Source: Roseburia intestinalis L1-82
GTDB taxonomy: Bacteria; Bacillota; Clostridia; Lachnospirales; Lachnospiraceae
Assembly (NCBI RefSeq): GCF_900537995.1
Contig: NZ_LR027880.1
Location: forward strand, 1,620,001-1,684,000
Direction: 5' to 3'
DNA length: 64,000 bases
Shown here piece after piece: positions 43,154-51,347 of this stretch. A program made the translations under genes and the position numbers. The number at the start of each line of letters is the position of its first letter. The first letter of the stretch is position 1. The notes under the pieces were generated by a model that saw nothing but the letters and a program-made list of their open reading frames with translations, did not search any database and was not told where the DNA came from.

Positions 43154-44206
43154 ATGCAGATTAATGCTAATTATTCTGTGAATGGCGTGCCGTATGATAA
43201 TAAACGTAAGCAGAATAATATCCCTCAATTTAGTACGGAATGTGCGGTTCAGGAAAATGAAAATATAAATCAATATATGGCAGAACCACTGGTATATGTA
43301 TGTGACTGTTATCAAAAATTTAATGTAGTGACAGGGATGCCCAAGAGTACCTTCGGAGATTCCTTTGGTTATGATATGCAGAAAGATATATCCAGTCATA
43401 TGACCGATTTTTATGCCGGAAAGGTGAGCAGGGATGAACTTAATTCCTATTTTGAGGAATGTTGTACTTCCATGCGTACCTATCGGACAAGTCAGCATCA
43501 GACATCCGGAACCAATGAAGCAGATAATACACAAATCGTAAGTGAGATGTATGAGGTATTTGCAAAAGAAAATGCAAGGGCAGCAAGTCAGGCAAACTAT
43601 CAGGAAGGAAAAGCATTGAATGAGAAATACTATTCTGATAGTCACAGTGACTGGACTTATTATAATTCAGATTATTACTATCAATGCAATGAAACCAATG
43701 CGGCATTGAGGGAATCTGTCAAGCAAATGATCGAAAAATGGGATTTGGATGAGATTGACTGTGATAAAATCGAAGCAAATTCCAGTCTTACATTAGATGG
43801 TGGTTTTGATTTTAACAGCACATGGAATTTTGAGTTTAGAAATCAGGCTGGCAGGAGTAGTCTGGCAAAGGAATCAGCGATACCGCCTGAGAATTTTAAG
43901 ATGTTTTTCAAGGAACAGGTAACATCTTTTACAGAGGACAATAAATTTAATGGAAATCTGAAAATAACAATCGGAGAGAATAATTACGATTTAAAGGTTC
44001 CATTTCAGACGTTACGCACCGGATCGGAAGGGGAAATTTGTAATGTCTGGGATTTGATGGAAGATTATTATCCGAAGTCAGAAGATACCTCTAAAGTTAA
44101 AAATTTCCTGGGGAATATGTCTGTATTTACACGGTGGTATGCATATGAAACAAGAATTAATGACATATTTGGTGATTATGAAGTGTCACATAAGGAGTTG
44201 AGTTAA
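43154..44206 (+). CDS. Small-protein array, module 1: unknown 350-residue protein
   Basis: The largest member of the array. Starts MQINANYSVNGVPYDNKRKQ at ATG 43154 with AGGAGG upstream. It is acidic, rich in Asn, Tyr and Ser, has two neighbouring Cys (ECCTSM) and a Tyr-rich patch (YYNSDYYYQCNET), and is likely mixed alpha/beta in its C-terminal half. No signal peptide or membrane segment. Its TAA overlaps the ATG of the next gene, so both are translationally coupled. Function unknown. Confidence 0.72.
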   Translation: MQINANYSVNGVPYDNKRKQNNIPQFSTECAVQENENINQYMAEPLVYVCDCYQKFNVVTGMPKSTFGDSFGYDMQKDISSHMTDFYAGKVSRDELNSYFEECCTSMRTYRTSQHQTSGTNEADNTQIVSEMYEVFAKENARAASQANYQEGKALNEKYYSDSHSDWTYYNSDYYYQCNETNAALRESVKQMIEKWDLDEIDCDKIEANSSLTLDGGFDFNSTWNFEFRNQAGRSSLAKESAIPPENFKMFFKEQVTSFTEDNKFNGNLKITIGENNYDLKVPFQTLRTGSEGEICNVWDLMEDYYPKSEDTSKVKNFLGNMSVFTRWYAYETRINDIFGDYEVSHKELS

Positions 44207-44871
44207 TGGGTATATCATTGTCAGGTATAGGAACTGTTGGAAAAGAGCAATTAATTTCCTCATGCAGTAACGGAGAACCGAATTGGCTTTATATTCCAAC
44301 AAAAGGGAAAAGTTCAAAAACGCATGCGGAATTTGTTAGTGAAATTAAAGAACTGGCACGACGAGCAGCTACGACAGCAAATAAGACAGAGTACGAATAT
44401 ATTTCCAGACAGGTTCTTGGTTTACGGGCAGAATATCTATCAGATGTTGCACCTGATAGAAAACAATTATATGAACAGGCTAAAAATACTATAAAAAAAC
44501 AAACTGGCAATCCGAAATGCAAAGGATGTGGAGAATTATCATTATTGGATTTTTTGGAGAAGGCAGAAGGAAAAAGCAGTAATTTTGCTGAAAAGAAGTT
44601 TGCACTGGCGGTAGGAGGAACATTGAATTGTCCAATTCTAACTACTGGTGGTTATGGTGCTGAAATTCAGTATCAGGGAGTAACGGTATTATCTAATCTC
44701 GGAAATGGCTGGGGCTATGAGATGACACCAGCGGAACTTGCAAAAAAAGATGAATTTTATTCTATTTATTGGAGCGAATATAATTTCGTAAAAGAGAATG
44801 GAAGTTCAGAATTGAGAGAGATGCCGGATTATTTGGATCAGGATAGACCTTCTTTTGAAGCCAGAGCATAA
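44206..44871 (+). CDS. Small-protein array, module 1: paralogue B of a three-member family
   Basis: A 221-residue protein beginning MGISLSGIGTVGKEQL. Compared with the genes at 42419 and 47123 it keeps EFVSEIKELARRAAT, DVAPDRKQLYEQAK and a C-terminal GWGYEMTPAELAKKDEFYSIYWSEYN block. It alone has CKGCGE near residue 105, which might bind a metal. No export signal is recognisable. It is the last gene before a terminator. Confidence 0.72.
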   Translation: MGISLSGIGTVGKEQLISSCSNGEPNWLYIPTKGKSSKTHAEFVSEIKELARRAATTANKTEYEYISRQVLGLRAEYLSDVAPDRKQLYEQAKNTIKKQTGNPKCKGCGELSLLDFLEKAEGKSSNFAEKKFALAVGGTLNCPILTTGGYGAEIQYQGVTVLSNLGNGWGYEMTPAELAKKDEFYSIYWSEYNFVKENGSSELREMPDYLDQDRPSFEARA

Positions 44872-44909
44872 AATAAATATTGTACGCAAGAAAAAATGAG
44901 CATAGGAGT

Positions 44910-44936
44910 AGTGCCAGGTGGCACTTTTGATTTTTT
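44910..44936 (+). terminator. Terminator within small-protein array 1
   Basis: AGTGCC-AGGT-GGCACT followed by TTTGATTTTTT. It ends the 41017-44871 row; the next gene at 45051 needs its own promoter, which I could not identify with confidence. Confidence 0.75.
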
Positions 44937-45050
44937 AAGTGAAGTCCAGAACTTTATGATAAGATTCATAATCGAAACAATTATGCCGATATATAGAAAA
45001 GAACAGGTAAACAGATTTACGATGTGATATGTACAAGGAGGACAACGGAT

Positions 45051-45797
45051 ATGTCAATGAATGTAAGCACAACCACGGCTGCTTATGCAAATTACCAGAA
45101 CAACTACAAGACTGGTACAGCAAATAAGAAAAAAGAAACAGCACAAACAACAGAAAATACGAAATTAAAGGAAAATACAACTGAAAGCATCGCTGAAAAA
45201 AATCTCAGTAAAGCGGCACAAAAAATGCTGGAGAATTTGCGTGGATCAAGAAACGACATGGATTTTATGGTTGCCGATTTTGAAAATGGTGATAATGCCA
45301 AAGATATTTTAGCCCAAAGTGATAAGGAGTATACGGTTATTTTCTCAAAGGAAGAAATGGAGAAGATGGCGTCTGATCCGAAATATTATGCAGAAAAAAT
45401 GCATAGCATTGAGGGAGCTTTGCGTATGTCAGATGAAATCAATGCCCAGTTCGGATTTGAAAGAACATTCGGTAAGACTAACGGCAATGCAGATGCTGAT
45501 ACAAAAATAACAAAATTTGGCATCTCTTTTAATAGTGACGGAACTACAACCTTCTTTGCACAATTGGAAAAATCATCAGCCAGTCAGAAAGAATATCTTG
45601 AAAAGATTCAGGAAAAGAAAGCTGCTGAGAAGAAAGAGGCAAAGAAAAAGGAACAGTCAAAGCAAACCGAAGTAAGAAAAACTATGGTTCAGGCAAATTC
45701 AAAAGAAGAACTTTTGGATAAGATCAAAAACATTGACTGGGATTCTATCAAACCGGAGGAGAATAAAATCGGTGGAAGGTTTGATTTTTCAATCTAG
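45051..45797 (+). CDS. DUF6033-like protein (module 1)
   Basis: A 248-residue soluble protein resembling Lachnospiraceae proteins annotated as DUF6033. Starts MSMNVSTTTAAYANYQNNYK at ATG 45051 (AAGGAGG upstream). Order: Ser/Thr/Asn-rich N-terminus, LSKAAQKMLENLRG, MDFMVADFENGD, YTVIFSKEEMEKMASDPKY, then ITKFGISFNSDGTTTFFAQLE, a Lys/Glu-rich coiled coil (about 185-215) and a C-terminal SKEELLDKIKNIDWDSIKPE ending in FDFSI. A 5'-truncated near-copy is at 54209-54629. An IS630 element is inserted exactly at its stop codon. Function unknown. Confidence 0.8.
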   Translation: MSMNVSTTTAAYANYQNNYKTGTANKKKETAQTTENTKLKENTTESIAEKNLSKAAQKMLENLRGSRNDMDFMVADFENGDNAKDILAQSDKEYTVIFSKEEMEKMASDPKYYAEKMHSIEGALRMSDEINAQFGFERTFGKTNGNADADTKITKFGISFNSDGTTTFFAQLEKSSASQKEYLEKIQEKKAAEKKEAKKKEQSKQTEVRKTMVQANSKEELLDKIKNIDWDSIKPEENKIGGRFDFSI

Positions 45798-47074
45798 TGT
45801 ATTGGCACATTGATTTTTAGCATTACAACAACTTCCTATTCGGAAGCTGTTGTAAACCTAGGATACAATGAACTCAACTTCACTCTTGCATCGGCAGTTC
45901 GGAACTGCCAATTAACTTTTGCTGCGACTGTATTACGCTCGACTTCCCACGCAGCTAACTCTCCACGAAGTTTTGCAATGTTTTCAATCCTTCGTGACAA
46001 ACACTGTCTGGTCATTACATTCAGTTCTATTTCTGCAATGTCAAGCCAGCTTCCATGTTTGGGTGTATAGTGAATTTCCAAACGCTTGATAATTCGTCTT
46101 GCCTCATCTGCTGGATACCTTTTATACAAGGACGCCGTTTTATGGGTGTTAAGGTTATCCATAACAAGAATTACTTTTTCTGCATCAGGATACATGACAT
46201 CAACGAGATATTTTATCTCTTCTGCCCAGTCAAAGGCAGTACGTTGTTCTCGCACGCTGACATGATGAGTGCCTCCAAGCGGTTCGACAAAAGCAAATAT
46301 GCTGCAGGTACCATTCCTGACATATTCCGAATCTGTTTTCTGATTGTCACCCGGACGCATGGGCAGTGGTTTCCTTGCATCGCCCAGTAACTGGTAAGGC
46401 TTTTCGTCCATGCATACAACTGGTCTTTCAGGATTGTATGGGAGTTCATATACATCAAGGACATCTTCCATACATGCTATAAATTCGGCATCATCTTTTT
46501 TGGGGATGCACCAGTAGTCGTTTTTGTGAGGTCGAAGTTTGTTTTTTTTAAGGCTCTTCGGATTGCCTCACGGCTGACCGGAGTATCAAGAACAATTTTT
46601 GATTTCTCTTCCAGCAGCCGGATGGTCCACCTTGAATGTCCTTCCGGCACCGGACCACAGGCAAGTTCAATGATACGGGCTTCAGCACGTCCATCGAGCA
46701 CACGCCTTGCATTATCAGAATTAACATTACGCTTAAACTCAGTTACTGCATCAATACCACCCTCAAAATATTTTTTCACAGTATTGGTTACTGTTGCCAG
46801 ACATACACCATTTGATTTTGCAGACTGCTCATGAGTCAATACTTTTCCGTGGGACTCATCCAGGTCAATAATAATCTGGCATCTGCATCGGATTGTTTTG
46901 GATGTTTTATTTTTTCGGATGACAGATTTAAATTCTTTTAATTCATCATCCGTAAGTTTGATTTTGTACTTTTTTGGTCTTGCCATAGGATATCACCGCC
47001 GTTTCTTTTATTGTACCATAAAACGGCAATAACAGCCAGAAATATTTAACTAAATATCAATATGTCAGTACACT
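45797..47074 (-). mobile_element. IS630-family insertion sequence
   Basis: Terminal inverted repeats GTGTATTGGCACATTGAT (45797) and, at the other end, GTGTACTGACATATTGAT (complement of 47057-47074) are flanked by TA on each side (45795-45796 and 47075-47076), the TA target duplication of IS630/Tc1 elements. Total 1278 bp. Confidence 0.88.
45836..46986 (-). CDS. IS630 family transposase in two overlapping frames (-1 frameshift)
   Basis: Frame A (46986 to 46477) encodes MARPKKYKIKL and two helix-turn-helix regions; frame B (to 45836) encodes the DDE catalytic part: VVCMDEKPYQLLGD, VILVMDNLNTHKTASLYKRY and HGSWLDIAEIELN. Frame A ends 14 codons after an A5 run (T5 at 46521-46525 on the plus strand). 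A -1 slip at ACAAAAACG changes NFDLTK-TTTG to NFDLTK-NDYWCIPKK, which leads directly into frame B. IS630 elements are known to use such programmed frameshifting; a simple one-base deletion would look the same. Confidence 0.82.
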
Positions 47075-47122
47075 AGTGAATTTGGAACAGATGAAATATA
47101 TGCCAATATGGAGGAATATATT

Positions 47123-47764
47123 ATGCAGATAACAAGAGATAATTATTCGCAATATGCTCAAATGGTTCAGCAGATGTTCAGAAAAAGAGCAAGTTCAAAT
47201 GATCCGTTAGCACAATGTGATTATGGTAATTTCTCATTAAGATTTAAGCCTGTGGACATTAATTTTACCAAACCAAACTGGGATACTATCATGACAAAAC
47301 GAGATAAACCAGCGATGTCAGAGGAAGAATTTGACGAAGCAATAAAAGAACTTGCAAGAAAAGAGTTTGCTACTGGAAAAAGGGATGATGATGCTTATCG
47401 AAAATTGTGTATGCAGCATGGAGAAACAGTATCTCCTGATAGAAAGGCTATATATGAATCAAGCATGAAAAAAACTGGTGGCAAAATGAATGCTGCATGT
47501 ATGTTTTGGGATTCAAAAGGTAATAAAACGCTTTCTTATAATCCAGAGTCAAGAAACTGGAAAGCTATAAGTACAGATGAAGAATTTGCAAGAGCAAGAG
47601 TGTTTACATCAATTTATAATGATGAGTTAGCTCGTTTGAAGGAAGAGTATGGCGAAAAAGCGAAAGGAAATGTTTCTTATAGCAAAATAAAGGTAGATAT
47701 ATCCGCAGAGGAATCAAAGGAAAAGAACAATAATGAAGGAAATACTATTGATTTGCAGATTTAG
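47123..47764 (+). CDS. Small-protein array, module 1: paralogue C of a three-member family
   Basis: A 213-residue protein starting at ATG 47123 (GGAGG upstream) with MQITRDNYSQYAQMVQQMFR. It shares EEFDEAIKELARKEFA, VSPDRKAIYESSMKK, and a C-terminal NWKAISTDEEFARARVFTSIYNDELARLKEE block with the products at 42419 and 44206. The C-terminus is a disordered Lys/Glu/Asn linker ending TIDLQI. It would follow 45051 directly if IS630 were absent. Function unknown. Confidence 0.72.
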   Translation: MQITRDNYSQYAQMVQQMFRKRASSNDPLAQCDYGNFSLRFKPVDINFTKPNWDTIMTKRDKPAMSEEEFDEAIKELARKEFATGKRDDDAYRKLCMQHGETVSPDRKAIYESSMKKTGGKMNAACMFWDSKGNKTLSYNPESRNWKAISTDEEFARARVFTSIYNDELARLKEEYGEKAKGNVSYSKIKVDISAEESKEKNNNEGNTIDLQI

Positions 47765-47979
47765 ATTGTTGATTGCGTTTTAGTAAATAGTAGATAAAAA
47801 ACGGAAAGATATTCATCGCTGGTAGCGGCATTGAGTTCATAAATTACTACTACTCTAGATAAAAGTAGTATTCCGATAAGTTAAAAGATAAAGCAGATGC
47901 AAATAGACACGAATCCCAGCGTATACCAATGAAGGAGTTTATTTCATTTCTTTAATAGTGCAGACATGACTAAAAGACA

Positions 47980-48013
47980 GGGCAGTGAACCAATAATGGT
48001 TTACTGCTCTTTT
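47980..48013 (+). terminator. Terminator closing module 1
   Basis: GGGCAGTGAACC (47980-47991) and GGTTTACTGCTC (47998-48009) pair with one mismatch and are followed by TTTTC. The 215 bp upstream, back to 47765, hold no gene that I can see. Confidence 0.72.
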
Positions 48014-48058
48014 CACAACAAAAAAAGGTCATTTCACAACAACTGTGGCAGATATAAT
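48011..48058 (+). promoter_or_regulatory. Paired TTTCACAACA repeats upstream of module 2 regulator
   Basis: TTTCACAACA occurs at 48011-48020 and 48032-48041, period 21 bp, followed by TATAAT at 48053-48058. The spacing and promoter position fit direct repeats bound by a LytTR dimer. It implies that the module 2 regulator controls its own operon. A second TATAAT lies at 48071-48076. Confidence 0.7.
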
Positions 48059-48110
48059 CTGTTCGTCCGATATAATAAATATATTTATCAGACAAAAAGG
48101 AAGTGGCAAA

Positions 48111-48824
48111 ATGCAAATAGCTATCTGTGATGATGAAGTATCTATGGTTCAGATACTGGAAGAAAAGATAAAAAAGTTATTGCCGGATGCGGTTATAGAT
48201 AAATATTTATCGGGTGATGAACTGATCGCAAGTGGCAGTAAGCCGGATATTCTTTTTCTGGATATTCAGATGCCGGGAATGGATGGGATGGAAACGGCAA
48301 AGATGCTTCGTCAGGACAATGAGGATATGATACTCATTTTTGTGACAGCAGCAGAGGAGTATGTTTTTCAGGCATTTGATGTCGGAGCATTTCATTATCT
48401 GGTTAAGCCATTTTCCGATGAGAAATTGAAAGAGGTTGTGACAAAGGCAGTCCATAACATAAAAAGGAGTTCCAGACTTGAAAAAGACGAAAAGTATATT
48501 ATGGTACAGACCGCCGGAAGTCATATAAAAATTTTCCTGCGTGATATTGTGTATGCCGAGGTGTATAACCGGAAAGTTATTATCCATACACGAAGTACGG
48601 ATATTGAATACTATGGTAAATTACAGGAATTAAGTGATATGGCAGGAACAGATTTTTTCCGAACACACAGAGCCTATCTTGTACATTTTAAATATGTAGA
48701 AAAATATGATGCAACTTGTGTAACTATGAAAAATGGAACTGCATTGATTGCAAAAAAGAATTATCCGGAGTTTGTGAGGAGGTATCTGAAGTATAACCAG
48801 AGGAAAGGAAATGAAGTCAGATGA
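48111..48824 (+). CDS. LytTR-type response regulator (module 2)
   Basis: A 237-residue AgrA/LytR-class regulator. Receiver domain with D7-D8, phospho-acceptor Asp51 in ILFLDIQMPGMDG and Lys in LVKPFSDEK; LytTR domain from about 130, with FLRDIVYAEVYNRKVIIHT and FFRTHRAYLVHFKYVEKYD. Start at ATG 48111 is preceded by AAAAGGAAG. It overlaps the kinase gene by 4 bp. It is clearly distinct from the module 1 regulator, and its candidate sites (TTCACAACA) differ from those of module 1. Confidence 0.92.
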   Translation: MQIAICDDEVSMVQILEEKIKKLLPDAVIDKYLSGDELIASGSKPDILFLDIQMPGMDGMETAKMLRQDNEDMILIFVTAAEEYVFQAFDVGAFHYLVKPFSDEKLKEVVTKAVHNIKRSSRLEKDEKYIMVQTAGSHIKIFLRDIVYAEVYNRKVIIHTRSTDIEYYGKLQELSDMAGTDFFRTHRAYLVHFKYVEKYDATCVTMKNGTALIAKKNYPEFVRRYLKYNQRKGNEVR

Positions 48825-50191
48825 GTTTAGTGGAAAGATGTTGGATGATCACATCGAAGTTTTCTGTTATTGCAATTTTGATTATTACAGGAATCTGTTT
48901 TGGTGTTTTTGTATATCCATATATGAAAAAGAAAAGGGAAGCTGCTCTGGTCAGTATTGTTTATATTGGAATTATGTCTGTGCTGTATCTGATACCGCAG
49001 CAGATTGGCAATTTTTCTGCATATATGCTGGGGGTTGTGGCTGCATTTCTTGTGATGTATGTACAGGACAGAAGAAACATCTATCAGAAAATATTTCTTG
49101 CAGTGACATTTTTTTCTATCCGTTGGCTTGCGGTTGCAATGGCAGACAGACTGGATGATTTTATCACAAAAGCTCTGGTTTTTGGGAATACGATTGCAGG
49201 AAGACAATGGCTGCAATATGGACTTTATGCTGGAACGAGAATTCTGGATATTGTGCTTTGTATCGTTTTCCTTGCAGTTGCAATCGGTCTGATCAATAAA
49301 GCATATGTATACAAAAATGATGAAATGAACGTTAAAGAGCTGGTAATGCTTATCATTCCTTCTCTTGTGGGAGTTACAGGATATGGCATTCTGCAATATT
49401 ATCTGAATATTTATGAAAAAGATACAGGAAAGAGCCTGACAGATACCTATGGATTTTATGGAGCTTTAAGCTTTGTGCATTATTTTATTTCTATCATAGC
49501 AATTCTTGTTATGACTACGATGTTTCAAAACTGGAAGGTGGCACAGGAAGAACAGACAGGGCAGGAGCTGGTATTAAATCAGGTCAGTGATATGAAAAAG
49601 CATATCGGGGAAGTGGAAAAACTGTATCAGGATATCCGCAGTCTGCGTCATGACATGGGGAATCATATACAGATGCTGGAACATCTTGTGGCAGAGAATC
49701 ATATGGATGATGCAGCAGAATATATGGAGCATTTGAAAAAGGAGTGGAATGAAATATCTCCTGAGATTAAAACGGGGAGTCCTGTCATTGATGTGATTCT
49801 GATGGAAAAGTTAAGAGAAGCAAAGGAAAAGCAGATTCGTTTTATATCAGATTTTCATTATCCGGGGGATACGAAATTAAATGCATTTGATTTAAGCGTG
49901 ATCTTAAACAATGCACTGGATAATTGCATGGAAAATGTAAGTGGAGAAAATCCTTATATCAGTATCTCTTCTTTTCGGAAAAACAGTATTTTTATGATAA
50001 CCATAAAGAACAGATATGAGGGAGAGTTAAATTATAAGGACAGTGATCTGCCAGAAACAACGAAATCAGGGAAGGAGCATGGAATTGGACTGCATAATAT
50101 CCGGAGGGTTGCAAGGATGTATATGGGAGATATATCTTTAGAGCAGGAGAATCAGGAAGTGGTTCTAAGTATTATGTTACAGGTAGAATAA
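48821..50191 (+). CDS. GHKL sensor histidine kinase (module 2)
   Basis: A 456-residue sensor kinase with about six to seven membrane helices in residues 10-235, a linker helix, the histidine box DIRSLRHDMGNHIQMLEHL (about 275) and a GHKL ATPase domain with LSVILNNALDNCMENVSGE (N box) and KSGKEHGIGLHNIRR (G box). It belongs to the SpoOB-like/AgrC-like group with HATPase_c_5. The signal is unknown; no signal peptide gene is found nearby. Confidence 0.9.
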   Translation: MSLVERCWMITSKFSVIAILIITGICFGVFVYPYMKKKREAALVSIVYIGIMSVLYLIPQQIGNFSAYMLGVVAAFLVMYVQDRRNIYQKIFLAVTFFSIRWLAVAMADRLDDFITKALVFGNTIAGRQWLQYGLYAGTRILDIVLCIVFLAVAIGLINKAYVYKNDEMNVKELVMLIIPSLVGVTGYGILQYYLNIYEKDTGKSLTDTYGFYGALSFVHYFISIIAILVMTTMFQNWKVAQEEQTGQELVLNQVSDMKKHIGEVEKLYQDIRSLRHDMGNHIQMLEHLVAENHMDDAAEYMEHLKKEWNEISPEIKTGSPVIDVILMEKLREAKEKQIRFISDFHYPGDTKLNAFDLSVILNNALDNCMENVSGENPYISISSFRKNSIFMITIKNRYEGELNYKDSDLPETTKSGKEHGIGLHNIRRVARMYMGDISLEQENQEVVLSIMLQVE

Positions 50192-50195
50192 GGAC

Positions 50196-50222
50196 AAAAA
50201 GCACCTTCAAGGTGCTTTTTAT
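50196..50222 (+). terminator. Terminator after kinase 2
   Basis: AAAAAGCACCTT (50196-50207) and AAGGTGCTTTTT form a perfect stem around a two-base centre, only 5 bp after the kinase stop. Confidence 0.85.
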
Positions 50223-50226
50223 TTGC

Positions 50227-50273
50227 TTCACAACAAAAAAAGGGCGGTTCACAACATCGCTGTTTATTGTAAA
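50227..50273 (+). promoter_or_regulatory. Second pair of TTCACAACA repeats: LytTR-controlled promoter 2
   Basis: TTCACAACA at 50227-50235 and 50248-50256, again 21 bp apart and with A7 next to the first copy as at 48011. A weak -10 (TGTAAA, 50268-50273) lies at the same distance from the second copy as TATAAT does at 48053. This would drive the 50526-54629 row. Confidence 0.68.
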
Positions 50274-50352
50274 GAAAGATATGCCGAAAGAATCAGTAAA
50301 GAGAAATCATGTTGTACAGATTTTTAAGGAAACGGATTTCAGAATTTAAGCT

Positions 50353-50519
50353 CAAGGAGGCCAAATCCTCTCCTCACCAAAGGGTTCGGATTTTGCTTCG
50401 CAAAACAAGGAGGCTAAATCCTCTCCTCGCCATGGGGCTCGGATTTTGCTTCGCAAAACAAGGAGGCTAAATCCTCTCCTCACCAAAGGGTTCGGATTTT
50501 GCTTCGCAAAACAAGGAGG
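50353..50519 (+). repeat. 53-bp tandem repeat carrying a ribosome binding site
   Basis: Three units start at 50353, 50406 and 50459, each beginning CAAGGAGG and ending in TTTTGCTTCGCAAAA (6-bp stem, 3-base loop); a fourth CAAGGAGG at 50512 is the ribosome site of the next gene. Inside each unit GGAGG can pair with CCTC just downstream. The last 17 bases with the start codon are identical to those at 23764-23780. Confidence 0.9.
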
Positions 50520-50525
50520 ATTAAA

Positions 50526-51326
50526 ATGAGAATCAATGGATTTAGTGGGACAAATACGCAGACAGGAACAATGGGAATGACACAGGGGAATGATTCTGTA
50601 AGTAAAAATATTCAGAATCAGATTGCAAATGCACAGCAGAAGCTACAGGATTTATCTTCGAATGAAGAAATGTCATTAGAGGATAAGATGAAAAAGCGTC
50701 AGGAGATACAGCAGGAGATTAACAATCTCAATCAGCAGTTAAGACAGCACCAGATCGAGCAGAGAAAGGAACAGCAGAGTAAAAATTCGTCATCTATGGA
50801 TGATATGGTGGCTGGAACAAGTAACACTTCTAAAAAGAAAGACACCGGATTGTCACAGGCAAGTATGCAGGCGATGATCTGTGCAGATTCTTCCATGAAA
50901 CAGGCAAAGGTGCAGGGAAGTATGGCAACACAGATACAGGGACGTGCCAGTGTGCTTGAATCTGAAATCAAACAGGATGCCGGAAAAGGAAATACTGAGA
51001 AGAAGGAAGAAGAACTGGCAGAGCTGCAGGCAAAGGCACAGTCTGCGACAGCAGCACAGATGTCTACACTTGCAGATGCAAATAAATCAGTAGAAGAAGC
51101 TGCAAAAGCGGAGAACAGCAATACAGAAGACACTGCAACAAAGAACAATACTGATAAATCCGAGAAAACACAGGAATCTGCGGGGGCTGCGGCAGAGGAG
51201 ACAGACAGCGTAAAGAATACGGATATCAAAGGGGAAACGCAGGTGACAGTAGAAACACCGACTCTGGAAAATGCACAGAATGCAACACAGCAGGCAGTGT
51301 ATACACCGATTGATATTCGTTTATAG
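50526..51326 (+). CDS. FlxA-like protein (module 2)
   Basis: A 266-residue soluble protein starting MRINGFSGTNTQTGTMGMTQ. Residues about 28-80 form a coiled coil (KNIQNQIANAQQKLQDLSSN...LNQQLRQHQIEQRK) resembling FlxA-like proteins, which in E. coli are under flagellar sigma control. The rest is Ala/Thr/Glu/Lys-rich and low in complexity, and ends TPIDIRL. There is no signal peptide or membrane segment. It is the first gene behind LytTR promoter 2 and takes its ribosome site from the tandem repeat. Function unknown; the FlxA link is only to the coiled coil. Confidence 0.7.
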   Translation: MRINGFSGTNTQTGTMGMTQGNDSVSKNIQNQIANAQQKLQDLSSNEEMSLEDKMKKRQEIQQEINNLNQQLRQHQIEQRKEQQSKNSSSMDDMVAGTSNTSKKKDTGLSQASMQAMICADSSMKQAKVQGSMATQIQGRASVLESEIKQDAGKGNTEKKEEELAELQAKAQSATAAQMSTLADANKSVEEAAKAENSNTEDTATKNNTDKSEKTQESAGAAAEETDSVKNTDIKGETQVTVETPTLENAQNATQQAVYTPIDIRL

Positions 51327-51347
51327 TTGGTAAAGGAGAATGGTATT

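Noticed and set aside
43133..43645. 170-codon minus-strand open frame
   Set aside because: Antisense of the 350-residue array protein, hydrophobic only because of the A/T-rich coding strand; no ribosome site or family.
48827..49396. 189-codon minus-strand open frame
   Set aside because: Antisense shadow of the membrane part of kinase 2; His/Cys/Asn-rich composition typical of reverse reading.
50353..50519. CRISPR-like array
   Set aside because: The units are directly tandem without unique spacers, and the repeat contains a ribosome binding site and hairpin; no cas genes.
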